Shown here in pieces: positions 41,413-49,918 of a stretch of 64,000 nt of DNA. The DNA comes from CAXQZM01 sp964228455. Its GTDB lineage: Bacteria > Pseudomonadota > Alphaproteobacteria > UBA7985. How positions within the stretch are numbered: position 1 is the first letter of the stretch; the number at the start of each line of letters is the position of its first letter. The translations under genes and the position numbers were made by a program. Under the pieces are notes generated by a model, which saw nothing but the letters and a program-made list of their open reading frames with translations, did no database searches and was not told the origin of the DNA. The stretch spans positions 24,651 to 88,650 of the forward strand of contig CAXQZM010000071.1 in assembly GCA_964228455.1 (NCBI GenBank). Reading direction: 5' to 3'.

Positions 41413-42738
41413 ATGATACGACATTTAAAGACCGCCAAACCCGAGACCGAGCGAGCTGAAGATGACGCTGAGGTGCGCGAGGTAGTAGAAAAAACACTAG
41501 CCGACATTAAAGCCCGGGGAGATGAGGCGGTTCGCGAACTAGCGGAGAAATTTGATAACTATTCTCCAAAAGCTTACTGTCTCTCAGCTGAGGAGATTGA
41601 TGAGATTATCTCTAAGGTTTCCAAGGAAGACATGGCGGACATTGTTTTTGCGCAGGAGCAGGTGCGCAATTTTGCTCAAATTCAGCGAAACTCAATGAAA
41701 GATGTTGAGGTAGAGACACTCCCAGGCGTTATACTTGGCCATAAAAATATCCCAGTTCAGTCAGTTGGATGTTACGTCCCTGCGGGAAAATTCCCGATGG
41801 TGGCATCAGCCCATATGTCAGTTGCTACCGCTTCAGTAGCAGGCGTGCCTAGGATCGTTGCTTGCACTCCCCCCTTCAGCGGAGAGCCCAACCCAGCCGT
41901 TATTGCAGCCATGCACCTTGGAGGAGCTCATGAAATTTATGTTCTAGGAGGCATCCAAGCTGTTGGGGCAATGGCCTTGGGAACTGAGACCATAAAGCCG
42001 GTACATATGTTAGTTGGCCCAGGTAACGCCTTTGTCGCTGAAGCTAAACGTCAGCTTTTTGGTAAGGTCGGTATCGATTTATTTGCTGGCCCGACAGAAA
42101 CTATGGTCATCGCGGATTCGTCTGTCGATGGTGAACTATGTGCAACTGATTTGCTTGGGCAGGCAGAGCATGGGTACAACTCCCCAGCGGTGCTGCTTAC
42201 CAATTCAGAGAAGTTGGCAAATGAGACTATGGACTGGATAGAGATCCTACTTGGCAAACTTCCCACAGCCGAAACAGCCAGGGTTTCTTGGGAAGACTAC
42301 GGAGAAATCATCGTCTGTGATACATATGACGAGATGCTAGAAGTCGCCGACGATATTGCTTCTGAACATGTGCAGGTAATGACCGATCGGGATGATTGGT
42401 TTTTAGAAAACATGACTTGCTATGGCGCCTTGTTTTTGGGTCCTAGAACAAATGTATCAAACGGCGATAAAGTTATAGGTACGAATCACACTTTGCCGAC
42501 CAAGAAAGCAGGTAGGTACACAGGTGGATTATGGGTGGGTAAATATCTCAAAACTCACTCATACCAGAAAATTACAACAGACGAAGCTGCAGCAGATATT
42601 GGCGCGTATTGTTCGCGCCTTTGCTTATTGGAGGGCTTTGTTGGTCATGCAGAGCAGGCCAATGTGCGTGTTCGCCGTTATGGGGGTGTGAATGTTCCAT
42701 ATGGCGAGGGCGCGCCTCGCCGAAAGGCTATCGGGTAA
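41413..42738 (+). CDS. Histidinol-dehydrogenase-family NAD-dependent alcohol dehydrogenase (HpsN-like)
   Basis: This 441-residue HisD-fold enzyme would oxidise a primary alcohol to a carboxylate in two NAD-dependent steps. Zinc ligand positions of HisD are kept: Gln250 and His253 in LLGQAEHG, Asp352 in NGDKVIGTNH and His412 in GFVGHAEQ. The catalytic Glu318-His319 lies in SEHVQVM. No other his genes are nearby, and the catabolic setting argues against histidine synthesis. The nearest described use is HpsN, which oxidises 2,3-dihydroxypropane-1-sulfonate to sulfolactate, but no sulfolactate lyase is in the cluster. The substrate is therefore open. Confidence 0.88.
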   Translation: MIRHLKTAKPETERAEDDAEVREVVEKTLADIKARGDEAVRELAEKFDNYSPKAYCLSAEEIDEIISKVSKEDMADIVFAQEQVRNFAQIQRNSMKDVEVETLPGVILGHKNIPVQSVGCYVPAGKFPMVASAHMSVATASVAGVPRIVACTPPFSGEPNPAVIAAMHLGGAHEIYVLGGIQAVGAMALGTETIKPVHMLVGPGNAFVAEAKRQLFGKVGIDLFAGPTETMVIADSSVDGELCATDLLGQAEHGYNSPAVLLTNSEKLANETMDWIEILLGKLPTAETARVSWEDYGEIIVCDTYDEMLEVADDIASEHVQVMTDRDDWFLENMTCYGALFLGPRTNVSNGDKVIGTNHTLPTKKAGRYTGGLWVGKYLKTHSYQKITTDEAAADIGAYCSRLCLLEGFVGHAEQANVRVRRYGGVNVPYGEGAPRRKAIG

Positions 42739-42799
42739 TAATTTGGGAGGGTGCGAGTAGAGCGCTGATTTTGCTGCGTGGACTACTTGGGAAATTGCA

Positions 42800-43843
42800 A
42801 TGACTAAAATTTCAGAGCACTGCAAATCGATGATTGCCCCCTTACGGCGAGCAATGGTCAATTTTGATGGGACAGTTGAGGCTAGCTTGCGCAAAGTTTT
42901 TCATAGAGATGCCCAAATTAGCTTTTGCCATCCGTTTGGTGATGTAATTGGATCTGACGCATTATACGAATTAGCCTACGCACCGCTTTTAGTTGCCATG
43001 CCTGACCTCGAGCGCCGGGATATGATCTTGCTTGCGGGACGTACCCCTGAGGGAAAGGACTGGATTGGGATGATGGGGAACTACATGGGAACCTTCGTAG
43101 CTCCATTTTTGGGTATCCCGCCCACAGGTCATCTTGCGCACATGCGTTACCATGAGTTCTACCAGGTTGAAGAGGGCAAAATAATACAAGTCCAGGCAAT
43201 ATGGGACATTCCTGAATTAATGATGCAAGCAAACGCTTGGCCCATGGCTCGACAAATGGGGAAATTTCTAGCTACTCCTTCGCCCATGACACAGGATGGT
43301 TTGACAGCAAGCGGTGATGGAACCGTAGCCTTGGACCATGTTGTTGCGATGTTAACAGATCTTTGCAAACATCCTGCCAATCCTGATCCAGCCGTGATGA
43401 AGCTTCAACACTACTGGCATTCTAGGAATAACTGGTATGGGCCAGCTGGTATAGGAACAAGTAGGGGTATTGATGGCTTTCGTCATTGGCATCAAATCCC
43501 ATTCCTGCGCGCTATGCCTGACCGTAAGCTAGATGCGATGGGGGACCTTATGTCTCACTGGGTGGCAGAGGGAAACTATGTCTGTGAGACGGGCTGGCCG
43601 AACATGCGCCTAACCTTAACCAATGATGGTTGGATGGGCATCGCTCCTGCTGGGAAAGAGGTTACGCTCAGGTCGTTAGATTTTTGGCGAGTAGAGGATG
43701 GGAAGATCCGTGAAAACTGGGTCTTAGTTGACCTTCTTGATCTCTATCGACAGATCGATGTCGACGTTCTTGCCCGACTTAATGAGTTCAATAAGGCTCG
43801 CAATTTATCACCAGTCAACATTCCCTCTGGGCTTGTTCAATGA
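42800..43843 (+). CDS. Two-domain SnoaL-like protein, copy 1
   Basis: The 347-residue protein is made of two SnoaL/NTF2-like alpha-beta barrels, approximately 20-150 and 185-330. Marked motifs are DLERRD, PTGHLAHMRYHEFYQ, WDIPELMMQANAWPM, WYGPAGIGTSRG, WHQIPFLRAMPDR and SLDFWRVEDGKIRENWV. It is clearly paralogous to the gene at 44956, sharing long near-identical stretches. Family members are polyketide cyclases, isomerases, hydrolases or ligand-binding proteins. No signal peptide is seen. In this cluster it probably acts on a pathway intermediate, but the reaction is unknown. Confidence 0.82.
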   Translation: MTKISEHCKSMIAPLRRAMVNFDGTVEASLRKVFHRDAQISFCHPFGDVIGSDALYELAYAPLLVAMPDLERRDMILLAGRTPEGKDWIGMMGNYMGTFVAPFLGIPPTGHLAHMRYHEFYQVEEGKIIQVQAIWDIPELMMQANAWPMARQMGKFLATPSPMTQDGLTASGDGTVALDHVVAMLTDLCKHPANPDPAVMKLQHYWHSRNNWYGPAGIGTSRGIDGFRHWHQIPFLRAMPDRKLDAMGDLMSHWVAEGNYVCETGWPNMRLTLTNDGWMGIAPAGKEVTLRSLDFWRVEDGKIRENWVLVDLLDLYRQIDVDVLARLNEFNKARNLSPVNIPSGLVQ

Positions 43844-43936
43844 AGTACTCAATTGGCAGAAAAGTATGGGTCTCCAATGAAAGATATTAAACAATGACTT
43901 GGTTAAAAAATGCGACCAGATCTTTAGAAGAGCGGC

Positions 43937-44959
43937 ATGGTGAGTAATACCCGAGTAACATCAGCAGAGGTTGCCCAACACGCTGGTGTTTCTCAATCAG
44001 CTGTGAGCCGTGTCTTCACTCCTGGAGCGTCAGCATCAAAGAAAACAGCTGAAAAAGTCAGAAAAGCGGCTGCTGATTTGGGGTACCGTCCTAACGTTCT
44101 TGCGCGCGCAATGGTATCTGGGAAAAGCCGGATTATTGGCCTAGTGGTCGCGTACCTCGACAATCAATTTTACCCTGAGGCGCTCGAAAAACTATCTAAT
44201 GAGCTTCAAAAACGCGGATATCATGTCCTTATCTTTATGGCTGATAATGCAGTTGGTAATGTGGATAGCGTGCTCGAGGAGATACTTGATTATCAAGTTG
44301 AGGGCATAATCGCTGCATCTGTTGCCATGTCGTCTGATTTATCTGAGCGATGTCGAGCAGCGGACGTCCCGATGGTTCTATTCAACCGAAATCAAGATGA
44401 TCCAAACATGTCATCTGTGACTTCCGACAATCACTCGGGCGGTCGTAAAGTTGCAGAGTTTTTGCTAGCAGCCGGGCACAAAAAAATTGGGTATATTGCA
44501 GGTTGGAAGGGCGCCTCAACACAACGTGATCGCGAAGCAGGTTTTATATCGGGTTTAGCAGAGGCGGGTGTAGCTCTTCACTCACGGGGCGAGGGTGATT
44601 TTCAGATGGAGAAAGCGGCTGAGGCAACGCGCCTTATGTTTGCTTATGATCCACCAGAGGCTGTCTTCGTTGCAAATGATCATATGGCTCTAGCCGTCTT
44701 AGATACGTTGCGGTTTGAGCTTGGACTCCGGGTTCCGGAAGACGTTTCGGTTGTTGGATACGACGACGTGCCTGCTGCTGGATGGCCAGCGTATGATCTC
44801 ACAACAGTGCGCCAGCCCGTCAATCGGATGGTCACAAATACCGTCGATATTCTTCTTGATCAAGTTGAAGGAAGCGCGAGTAAATTGAGGCGTATCGCAA
44901 TTGCTGGACCATTTATTAAGCGTGGATCCGCTCGAGTTCCGGATGGTTGGGCTTCATGA
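43937..44959 (+). CDS. LacI-family transcriptional regulator
   Basis: The 340-residue regulator has an N-terminal helix-turn-helix (SAEVAQHAGVSQSAVSRVF, about 8-26), the hinge helix LARAMVSGKS near 55-64, and a periplasmic-binding-protein-like effector domain that starts RIIGLVVAYLDNQFYP. The effector domain suggests that a sugar-like or small hydroxylated molecule releases it. The two palindromes upstream of the importer operon are the obvious target. The gene sits between two SnoaL-like genes and its stop codon overlaps the next start (ATGA), so it is part of the catabolic operon. Confidence 0.94.
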   Translation: MVSNTRVTSAEVAQHAGVSQSAVSRVFTPGASASKKTAEKVRKAAADLGYRPNVLARAMVSGKSRIIGLVVAYLDNQFYPEALEKLSNELQKRGYHVLIFMADNAVGNVDSVLEEILDYQVEGIIAASVAMSSDLSERCRAADVPMVLFNRNQDDPNMSSVTSDNHSGGRKVAEFLLAAGHKKIGYIAGWKGASTQRDREAGFISGLAEAGVALHSRGEGDFQMEKAAEATRLMFAYDPPEAVFVANDHMALAVLDTLRFELGLRVPEDVSVVGYDDVPAAGWPAYDLTTVRQPVNRMVTNTVDILLDQVEGSASKLRRIAIAGPFIKRGSARVPDGWAS

Positions 44960-45990
44960 AATCAATTCATGATTTGAACCGAAACAAAATAGTTGGTCTG
45001 CGCTCGGCAACATATAATTTTGAAGAGTCAACAGTTCGGAGGGAGTTGAAAAAGGTTTCGAAACCAGACGCTATTTTTAGAATGGCATTTCCAATTGAGG
45101 AGACCGTTGGTGCTGACTCATACTATGAAGCAGCATATGCGCCTCTTTTTAAAGCTATTCCAGATCTCGAGCGGCGCGATTGGATCGTGATGTCCGGCCA
45201 GACTGATAAAGGTTATGACTGGGTTGGTTGTGGGGGCTTTTATACAGGGACGTTTGTAAACCCTTGGTTTGATATACCAGCCACGGGCCACATGGTTCAT
45301 ATGCGGTTTCATGAGTTTTATCGATTTGAGGACGGAAAAATTTCGGAAGTGCAGGCACTCTGGGACATCCCGGAAGTCATGCTTCAAGCTAATGCGTGGC
45401 CTATGGCACCAGCGCTAGGTAAGGAGTGGCATATACCAGGCCCAGCGACGAATGATGGTGTTCGGCTGGCTCACGACAGAGTTAACGGCGCACGCGCCTG
45501 CGAAATCGTTATTGATATGTTGGATCATCTGAAAAAACACCCTACTCAAGGTGGTCCAGAAGTAATGAAGCCAGAGCAATTCTGGCATCCCCGTATGTCC
45601 TGGTATGGCCCCTCAGGAATTGGGACAGGCAGGGGCTTTGCGGGTTTTAGAAACTGGCACCAAATACCATTTTTAAACGCGATGCCTGATCGAGGACTTG
45701 AGCGGGACAAAATCACTTATCATTTCTTTGGTGATGGCCCTTATTGTGCTGTGACGGGCTGGCCCAACATGATCCAAACAATAACTCACGATGGTTGGAT
45801 GGGGATACCGCCACTGAATAAAAGAGTGACTATGAAATCACTCGATTTTTGGCGTTTAGAGGGTGACCTTATCCGAGAAAATTGGGTAATGGTCGATTTA
45901 CTCGACTTATATGATCAAATTGGTGTCGACGTATTAGGCCGAATGCGCGAATTTAATAAGGCGCGCAACCCTATCAATTTATCTGGCTAA
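44956..45990 (+). CDS. Two-domain SnoaL-like protein, copy 2
   Basis: The 344-residue paralogue of the gene at 42800 has the same two-barrel layout and motifs (DLERRD, PATGHMVHMRFHEFYR, WDIPEVMLQANAWPM, WYGPSGIGTGRG, GWPNM, RENWVMVDLLDLYDQI). The start is the ATG overlapping the regulator stop codon, which is better than an upstream TTG at 44947. Conservation of aromatic, His and acidic residues in both copies suggests both are active and that they may work as a heteromer or on sequential intermediates. The function is otherwise unknown. Confidence 0.82.
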   Translation: MKSIHDLNRNKIVGLRSATYNFEESTVRRELKKVSKPDAIFRMAFPIEETVGADSYYEAAYAPLFKAIPDLERRDWIVMSGQTDKGYDWVGCGGFYTGTFVNPWFDIPATGHMVHMRFHEFYRFEDGKISEVQALWDIPEVMLQANAWPMAPALGKEWHIPGPATNDGVRLAHDRVNGARACEIVIDMLDHLKKHPTQGGPEVMKPEQFWHPRMSWYGPSGIGTGRGFAGFRNWHQIPFLNAMPDRGLERDKITYHFFGDGPYCAVTGWPNMIQTITHDGWMGIPPLNKRVTMKSLDFWRLEGDLIRENWVMVDLLDLYDQIGVDVLGRMREFNKARNPINLSG

Positions 45991-46002
45991 GGAGGCCACC
46001 AA

Positions 46003-46767
46003 ATGACTTTACCTCAAACTCCCTCTTTTTCGTTAAGTGGTAAACGAGCGTTAGTCGCAGGAGCGTCATCTGGAATTGGTCTGGCCTGCGCTGCAGCTTT
46101 ATCACAAGCAGGAGCTCATGTTACGGTTGCGGCTCGGCGAGTAGATAAGCTTTCTGAGTTGGTAGATGATTTAAAGGCAAATGGCGCCTCAGCTGAGGCG
46201 CTTGCACTAGATGTAAGTGATACTGAGGCAACCCAGGCAGCGATCGACCAAGCCGAGCCATTTGATGTGTTAGTTAATTCTGCCGGTTTAGCGCATCATG
46301 GCCCCGCCTTGGATACAATACCCCATAAATTTGATGAGGTTGTAGCCATTAACCTTAAGGGAGCGTTTTTTCTTACCCGTGCGGTTGCAGCCAAGTTAAT
46401 GGACGCGGGCAAATCAGGCTCACTCATAAATATTTCCTCACAAATGGCATACGTAGGTGGCATAGAACGATCTGTCTATTGTGCTACCAAGCATGCGGTT
46501 GAAGGTTTTACAAAAGCAGTTGCTATAGAATGGGGTCCTAAAGGAATCCGGGTTAACACCATCTGTCCGACATTCATTAAGACAGCATTAACTGCATCAA
46601 CTTTTGCTAATCCTGAACGGAAAGCATGGATTGAAGAAAAAATAAAACTCGGGCGTATTGGCGAGGTGGAAGATATTATGGGCCCCGTTACATTTTTAGC
46701 CTCTGATGCCTCTGCTCTAATAACAGGAACGGCTATCCTTGTGGATGGCGGTTGGACAGCTGATTAA
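46003..46767 (+). CDS. Short-chain dehydrogenase/reductase
   Basis: This classical SDR has 254 residues. The cofactor motif VAGASSGIGLACA lies near 18-30, with the NSAG-type element in VLVNSAGLAH, a catalytic Ser in NISSQMAYV, and Tyr and Lys in VYCATKHAVEGF (Tyr near 159). The arginine in VAARRVDKL after the second strand favours NADP(H). AAGGAGG lies 9 bases before the ATG. In this cluster it probably oxidises or reduces a secondary alcohol of the imported compound. The substrate is not readable. Confidence 0.9.
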   Translation: MTLPQTPSFSLSGKRALVAGASSGIGLACAAALSQAGAHVTVAARRVDKLSELVDDLKANGASAEALALDVSDTEATQAAIDQAEPFDVLVNSAGLAHHGPALDTIPHKFDEVVAINLKGAFFLTRAVAAKLMDAGKSGSLINISSQMAYVGGIERSVYCATKHAVEGFTKAVAIEWGPKGIRVNTICPTFIKTALTASTFANPERKAWIEEKIKLGRIGEVEDIMGPVTFLASDASALITGTAILVDGGWTAD

Positions 46768-46777
46768 GGAATATTTC

Positions 46778-47770
46778 ATGAGCTATACTAACAAGCCATC
46801 GATGAAGGGTTTTGACCCTATCTACAAAGATTTTCCGGATTATATTATTGGGATTACCAAGAGAATCTGGGAGGATCGTGATTTAGCATCACTCCATCAC
46901 TTGTATTCGAAAGACATCCCAGTTCGTTCGCCCGGGTCACTGGTTATTGGAAATGAACCCGTAATTGCAGCTACGCAAGCAACGCTGGCGGAATTTCCAG
47001 ATCGCACCCTTTATGGAGAGGATGTTATTTGGTCTGGGTCGCCTGAGGTTGGCATGCTTTCATCACATCGAATTATTTCCACGGCCACCCACGCGGTCGA
47101 AGGGGTTTATGGCAAACCTACTGGCAAAAAGCTGACTTATCGAATCATAGCGGATTGCCACGCTAAAAATAACACCATTGACGATGAGTGGTTAATACGT
47201 GACCAAGGTGCAATTGTTAAGCAATTGGGGTGGGCGGCGAAGGATTATGCCGCTGACCTAATTAGTCGCGAAGGAGGCATCGAGACCTGCATTCGACCGT
47301 TTACACCAGAAATTGATGTTGAAGGCCCCTACCAAGGCTGCGGAAATGATAATGAGTGGGGTCATAAATATGCCGATATTCTCACGAGGATTATGGGAGG
47401 GTCGTATGACGTTGTCGCGCATGAATATGATCGCGCTGTCCATTGCGAATATGCCGGAGGCATTACAGCCCATTCTCATAAAGCCGTAGATCAGTTTTGG
47501 ATGCCATTAAGATCAGCGTTTCCAAACGCCGAATTTAAAGTTGAGCATCAAATCGGTCGGGATGATCCTATGATGCCGCCACGAGCCGCAATCCGTTGGT
47601 CCTTGAAAGGAAAACATGAGGGCTGGGGTGGTTTTGGCGCGCCCACAGGAGCAGAGGTTTATGTTATGGGAGCATCTCACGCTGAATTTGGTCCCTGGGG
47701 ACTAAGGCGAGAGTACACACTTTACGATGATACGGCGATTTGGAAGCAGATTTTGATCAGTCAGGGGTAG
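46778..47770 (+). CDS. Two-domain SnoaL-like protein, divergent copy 3
   Basis: The 330-residue protein is more distant from the other two SnoaL-like proteins in the cluster. It has an N-terminal barrel (IIGITKRIWEDRDLASLHHL and LYGEDVIWSG) and a C-terminal barrel (YAGGITAHSHKAVDQFW, EVYVMGASHAEFGPWG). AAGGA lies 7 bases before the ATG at 46778, which overrides an upstream in-frame start at 46739 inside the SDR gene. The His-rich segment ITAHSHKAV may bind substrate. The three proteins together make an unusual SnoaL set for one operon. Confidence 0.78.
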   Translation: MSYTNKPSMKGFDPIYKDFPDYIIGITKRIWEDRDLASLHHLYSKDIPVRSPGSLVIGNEPVIAATQATLAEFPDRTLYGEDVIWSGSPEVGMLSSHRIISTATHAVEGVYGKPTGKKLTYRIIADCHAKNNTIDDEWLIRDQGAIVKQLGWAAKDYAADLISREGGIETCIRPFTPEIDVEGPYQGCGNDNEWGHKYADILTRIMGGSYDVVAHEYDRAVHCEYAGGITAHSHKAVDQFWMPLRSAFPNAEFKVEHQIGRDDPMMPPRAAIRWSLKGKHEGWGGFGAPTGAEVYVMGASHAEFGPWGLRREYTLYDDTAIWKQILISQG

Positions 47771-47827
47771 CCTAGTCATTGTAATAAATTTCTGAAATAC
47801 TTGGGATAATTGATAAAAGAGAAGCAT

Positions 47828-48793
47828 ATGGAGAGTAATGCACCGAAGATTGTAAGATATGGCGAGCTAGTGCCGTGCAAGACAGCGTTTATTGACGCAC
47901 ACACCCCTGGATCAGACCAAAAGGAAAACTTTACGATCATTGGTGGTGGTGTCTCGGAAAGTCCAGATCAGCACATTCATATAAAGGCGACGCCAGGCTA
48001 CAATATTGGAGCTGCAGGCCAGCCGCCAAAGTGTCGCAATTCACTGCACTCTCACCGAACAGCAGAAGTTTTTTTTGTATTGTCTGGCAGGTGGCGTTTT
48101 TTTTGGGGGCGATACGGGACAGCGGGCGAAGTTACCTTAGAGGAAGGTGACATCTTCAATATTCCTACAGGCATATTTCGAGGTTTTGAGAACATTGGTA
48201 CCGACTATGGTATGATTATGGCTATCCTAGGCGGTGATGATGCGGGTGGCGGCGTACAATGGGCACCACAAGTCATTCAAGACGCTGCTGATCATGGATT
48301 AATTCTTGGCGAAAATGGCGCTTTGTATGATACCAAAAAAGGCGCGCGCTTGCCTGATGGTGTAGGGCCTATGCCCTTATTGTCAGAAGATGTTCTGAAG
48401 AGAATGCCAGAGACTCCCATTGCCGAAATCTTACCTTTTATTGGGCGTTATTGGGATATCATGGCAATGGCTGACCAGGCGCCAGCTAAGGTTATAGGGC
48501 CCAGTGCAATGATTAGAGATCGGCCAGGGTTTGAAGTTGAGCTGTTGAATCACAAAACCCCAGCTCCCGGGCCATATCGCGTTGACGTGCAAGAGACACT
48601 GATGGTTATGCGAGGGCATTGGTCATTGAAGTGGCGAGGAGGGGATATTCGTCTTGCTCCAGGCGACACGGTGGCGGTTCCAGCGGGCTTGGAGCATGAA
48701 CTGGGTCCCGCGATGACTGGCGAGGCTTCTGTTTACAAGATTATAGGTACTGAAGATCCAGCTGGACCTACAGGGCTACTATTGGAGGCTTAG
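47828..48793 (+). CDS. Double-cupin protein
   Basis: The 321-residue bicupin protein has an N-terminal cupin at about 60-140 (SLHSHRTAEVFFVLSGRWRF, with metal-type histidines, then LEEGDIFNIPTGIFRGFEN). The C-terminal cupin is at about 255-310 (VQETLMVMRGHWSLKW, LAPGDTVAVPAGLEHEL). The layout recalls gentisate 1,2-dioxygenase-like and other bicupin enzymes, but the metal set in the second cupin looks incomplete. A dioxygenase, isomerase or lyase role in the pathway is possible. The start at 47828 is preferred over an in-frame TTG at 47810. The MetE-like gene follows without a gap. Confidence 0.8.
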   Translation: MESNAPKIVRYGELVPCKTAFIDAHTPGSDQKENFTIIGGGVSESPDQHIHIKATPGYNIGAAGQPPKCRNSLHSHRTAEVFFVLSGRWRFFWGRYGTAGEVTLEEGDIFNIPTGIFRGFENIGTDYGMIMAILGGDDAGGGVQWAPQVIQDAADHGLILGENGALYDTKKGARLPDGVGPMPLLSEDVLKRMPETPIAEILPFIGRYWDIMAMADQAPAKVIGPSAMIRDRPGFEVELLNHKTPAPGPYRVDVQETLMVMRGHWSLKWRGGDIRLAPGDTVAVPAGLEHELGPAMTGEASVYKIIGTEDPAGPTGLLLEA

Positions 48794-49918
48794 ATGAGTT
48801 TGCAAGTCACACACGTCGGATCATTACCGCGCTCGCAACAAGTTGTAGATATGATTTTTGCGCGTGAGAAAGAACAACCATACGACGTAGAGAAGTTTGA
48901 TGCATGTATGAGGGGTGCTGTTTCTGCTACCGTTAAGAAACAAATAGAGGCAGGGGTGAGTTGGGTTTCAGATGGAGAAACCTCTAAGATCTCTTATGCT
49001 ACTTATGTGAAGGATCGCTACACCGGGTTCTCCGGTGACAGCCCACGAAATGCACCCGAAGATCTTAAAATGTTTCCTGGGTTTCTTCAGCGCCAGGCGG
49101 ATAGTGGCGGAACTCCAACCTATGCTCGGCCTATGTGCACAGGAGAGGTCAAGGCAAAAAACACCGGTGATTTAGAGAGAGACATTAGCAACTTGAAGGC
49201 CGCTATGGCTGAACATGGCGCGCCAAGAGGTTTCATGAATTCCGCGTCGCCTGGTGTGATTTCACTCTTCTTAGCCAATGACTATTATTCATCGCGCGAA
49301 AAATATTTGTATGCGTTATCCGACGTTATGAAAGCAGAGTATGAAACTATAGTTGCTAGTGGTTTAGATCTCCAGCTTGATTGTCCAGATTTGGCCCTAT
49401 CCCGTCACATGTTATTTCAAGACCTATCTGACGAAGAGTTTTTAAAGATCGCTGAAATGCATGTTGAGGCTTTAAATGCAGCACTGATAAATATTGATCC
49501 GGCTAGTGTCCGCATTCATATTTGTTGGGGAAATTATGAGGGTCCGCACTGCTGTGATATGCCGATGGATACAGTATTTAACACTTTGATGAGAGTGAAA
49601 GCTTCCCATGTTTTGTTTGAGACGGCGAATCCACGTCACGGACATGAATGGGCTACCTTCCGCGATCGAAAGGCCGACATCCCAGAGGATAAAATACTCG
49701 TGCCTGGGGTGGTAGATACAACAACTAATTTTATTGAGCATCCAGATTTGGTGGCAGAGCGTTTGTGCCGTTTTATCGATATTGTTGGGGAGGATCGAGT
49801 TGTGGCTGGCTCTGATTGTGGGTTTGGGACATTTGCTGGTTTTGGCGCGATCGATCCTGATATAGCCTATGCTAAGCTCAAGTCATTGAGTGAAGGTGCC
49901 AAGCGTGCTGTCGCCTGA
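48794..49918 (+). CDS. MetE-like zinc-dependent methyl/alkyltransferase (single catalytic domain)
   Basis: The 374-residue protein corresponds to the catalytic barrel of cobalamin-independent methionine synthase without the N-terminal MetE domain. The full zinc set is present: His242 and Cys244 in RIHICWGNYEG, Glu276 in VLFETANP and Cys342 in AGSDCGFGTF. The family also includes epoxyalkane:coenzyme M transferase, so the general role is transfer of a methyl or alkyl group to a thiol. It directly follows the bicupin gene, whose end provides GGAGG. Its place in a catabolic operon suggests demethylation or thiol-adduct chemistry on the substrate rather than methionine synthesis. Confidence 0.82.
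   Translation: MSLQVTHVGSLPRSQQVVDMIFAREKEQPYDVEKFDACMRGAVSATVKKQIEAGVSWVSDGETSKISYATYVKDRYTGFSGDSPRNAPEDLKMFPGFLQRQADSGGTPTYARPMCTGEVKAKNTGDLERDISNLKAAMAEHGAPRGFMNSASPGVISLFLANDYYSSREKYLYALSDVMKAEYETIVASGLDLQLDCPDLALSRHMLFQDLSDEEFLKIAEMHVEALNAALINIDPASVRIHICWGNYEGPHCCDMPMDTVFNTLMRVKASHVLFETANPRHGHEWATFRDRKADIPEDKILVPGVVDTTTNFIEHPDLVAERLCRFIDIVGEDRVVAGSDCGFGTFAGFGAIDPDIAYAKLKSLSEGAKRAVA

Noticed and set aside
41413..42738. Histidine biosynthesis hisD
   Set aside because: The fold and residues match HisD, but no his genes are nearby and the gene is embedded in a catabolic importer cluster. A recruited dehydrogenase is more likely.
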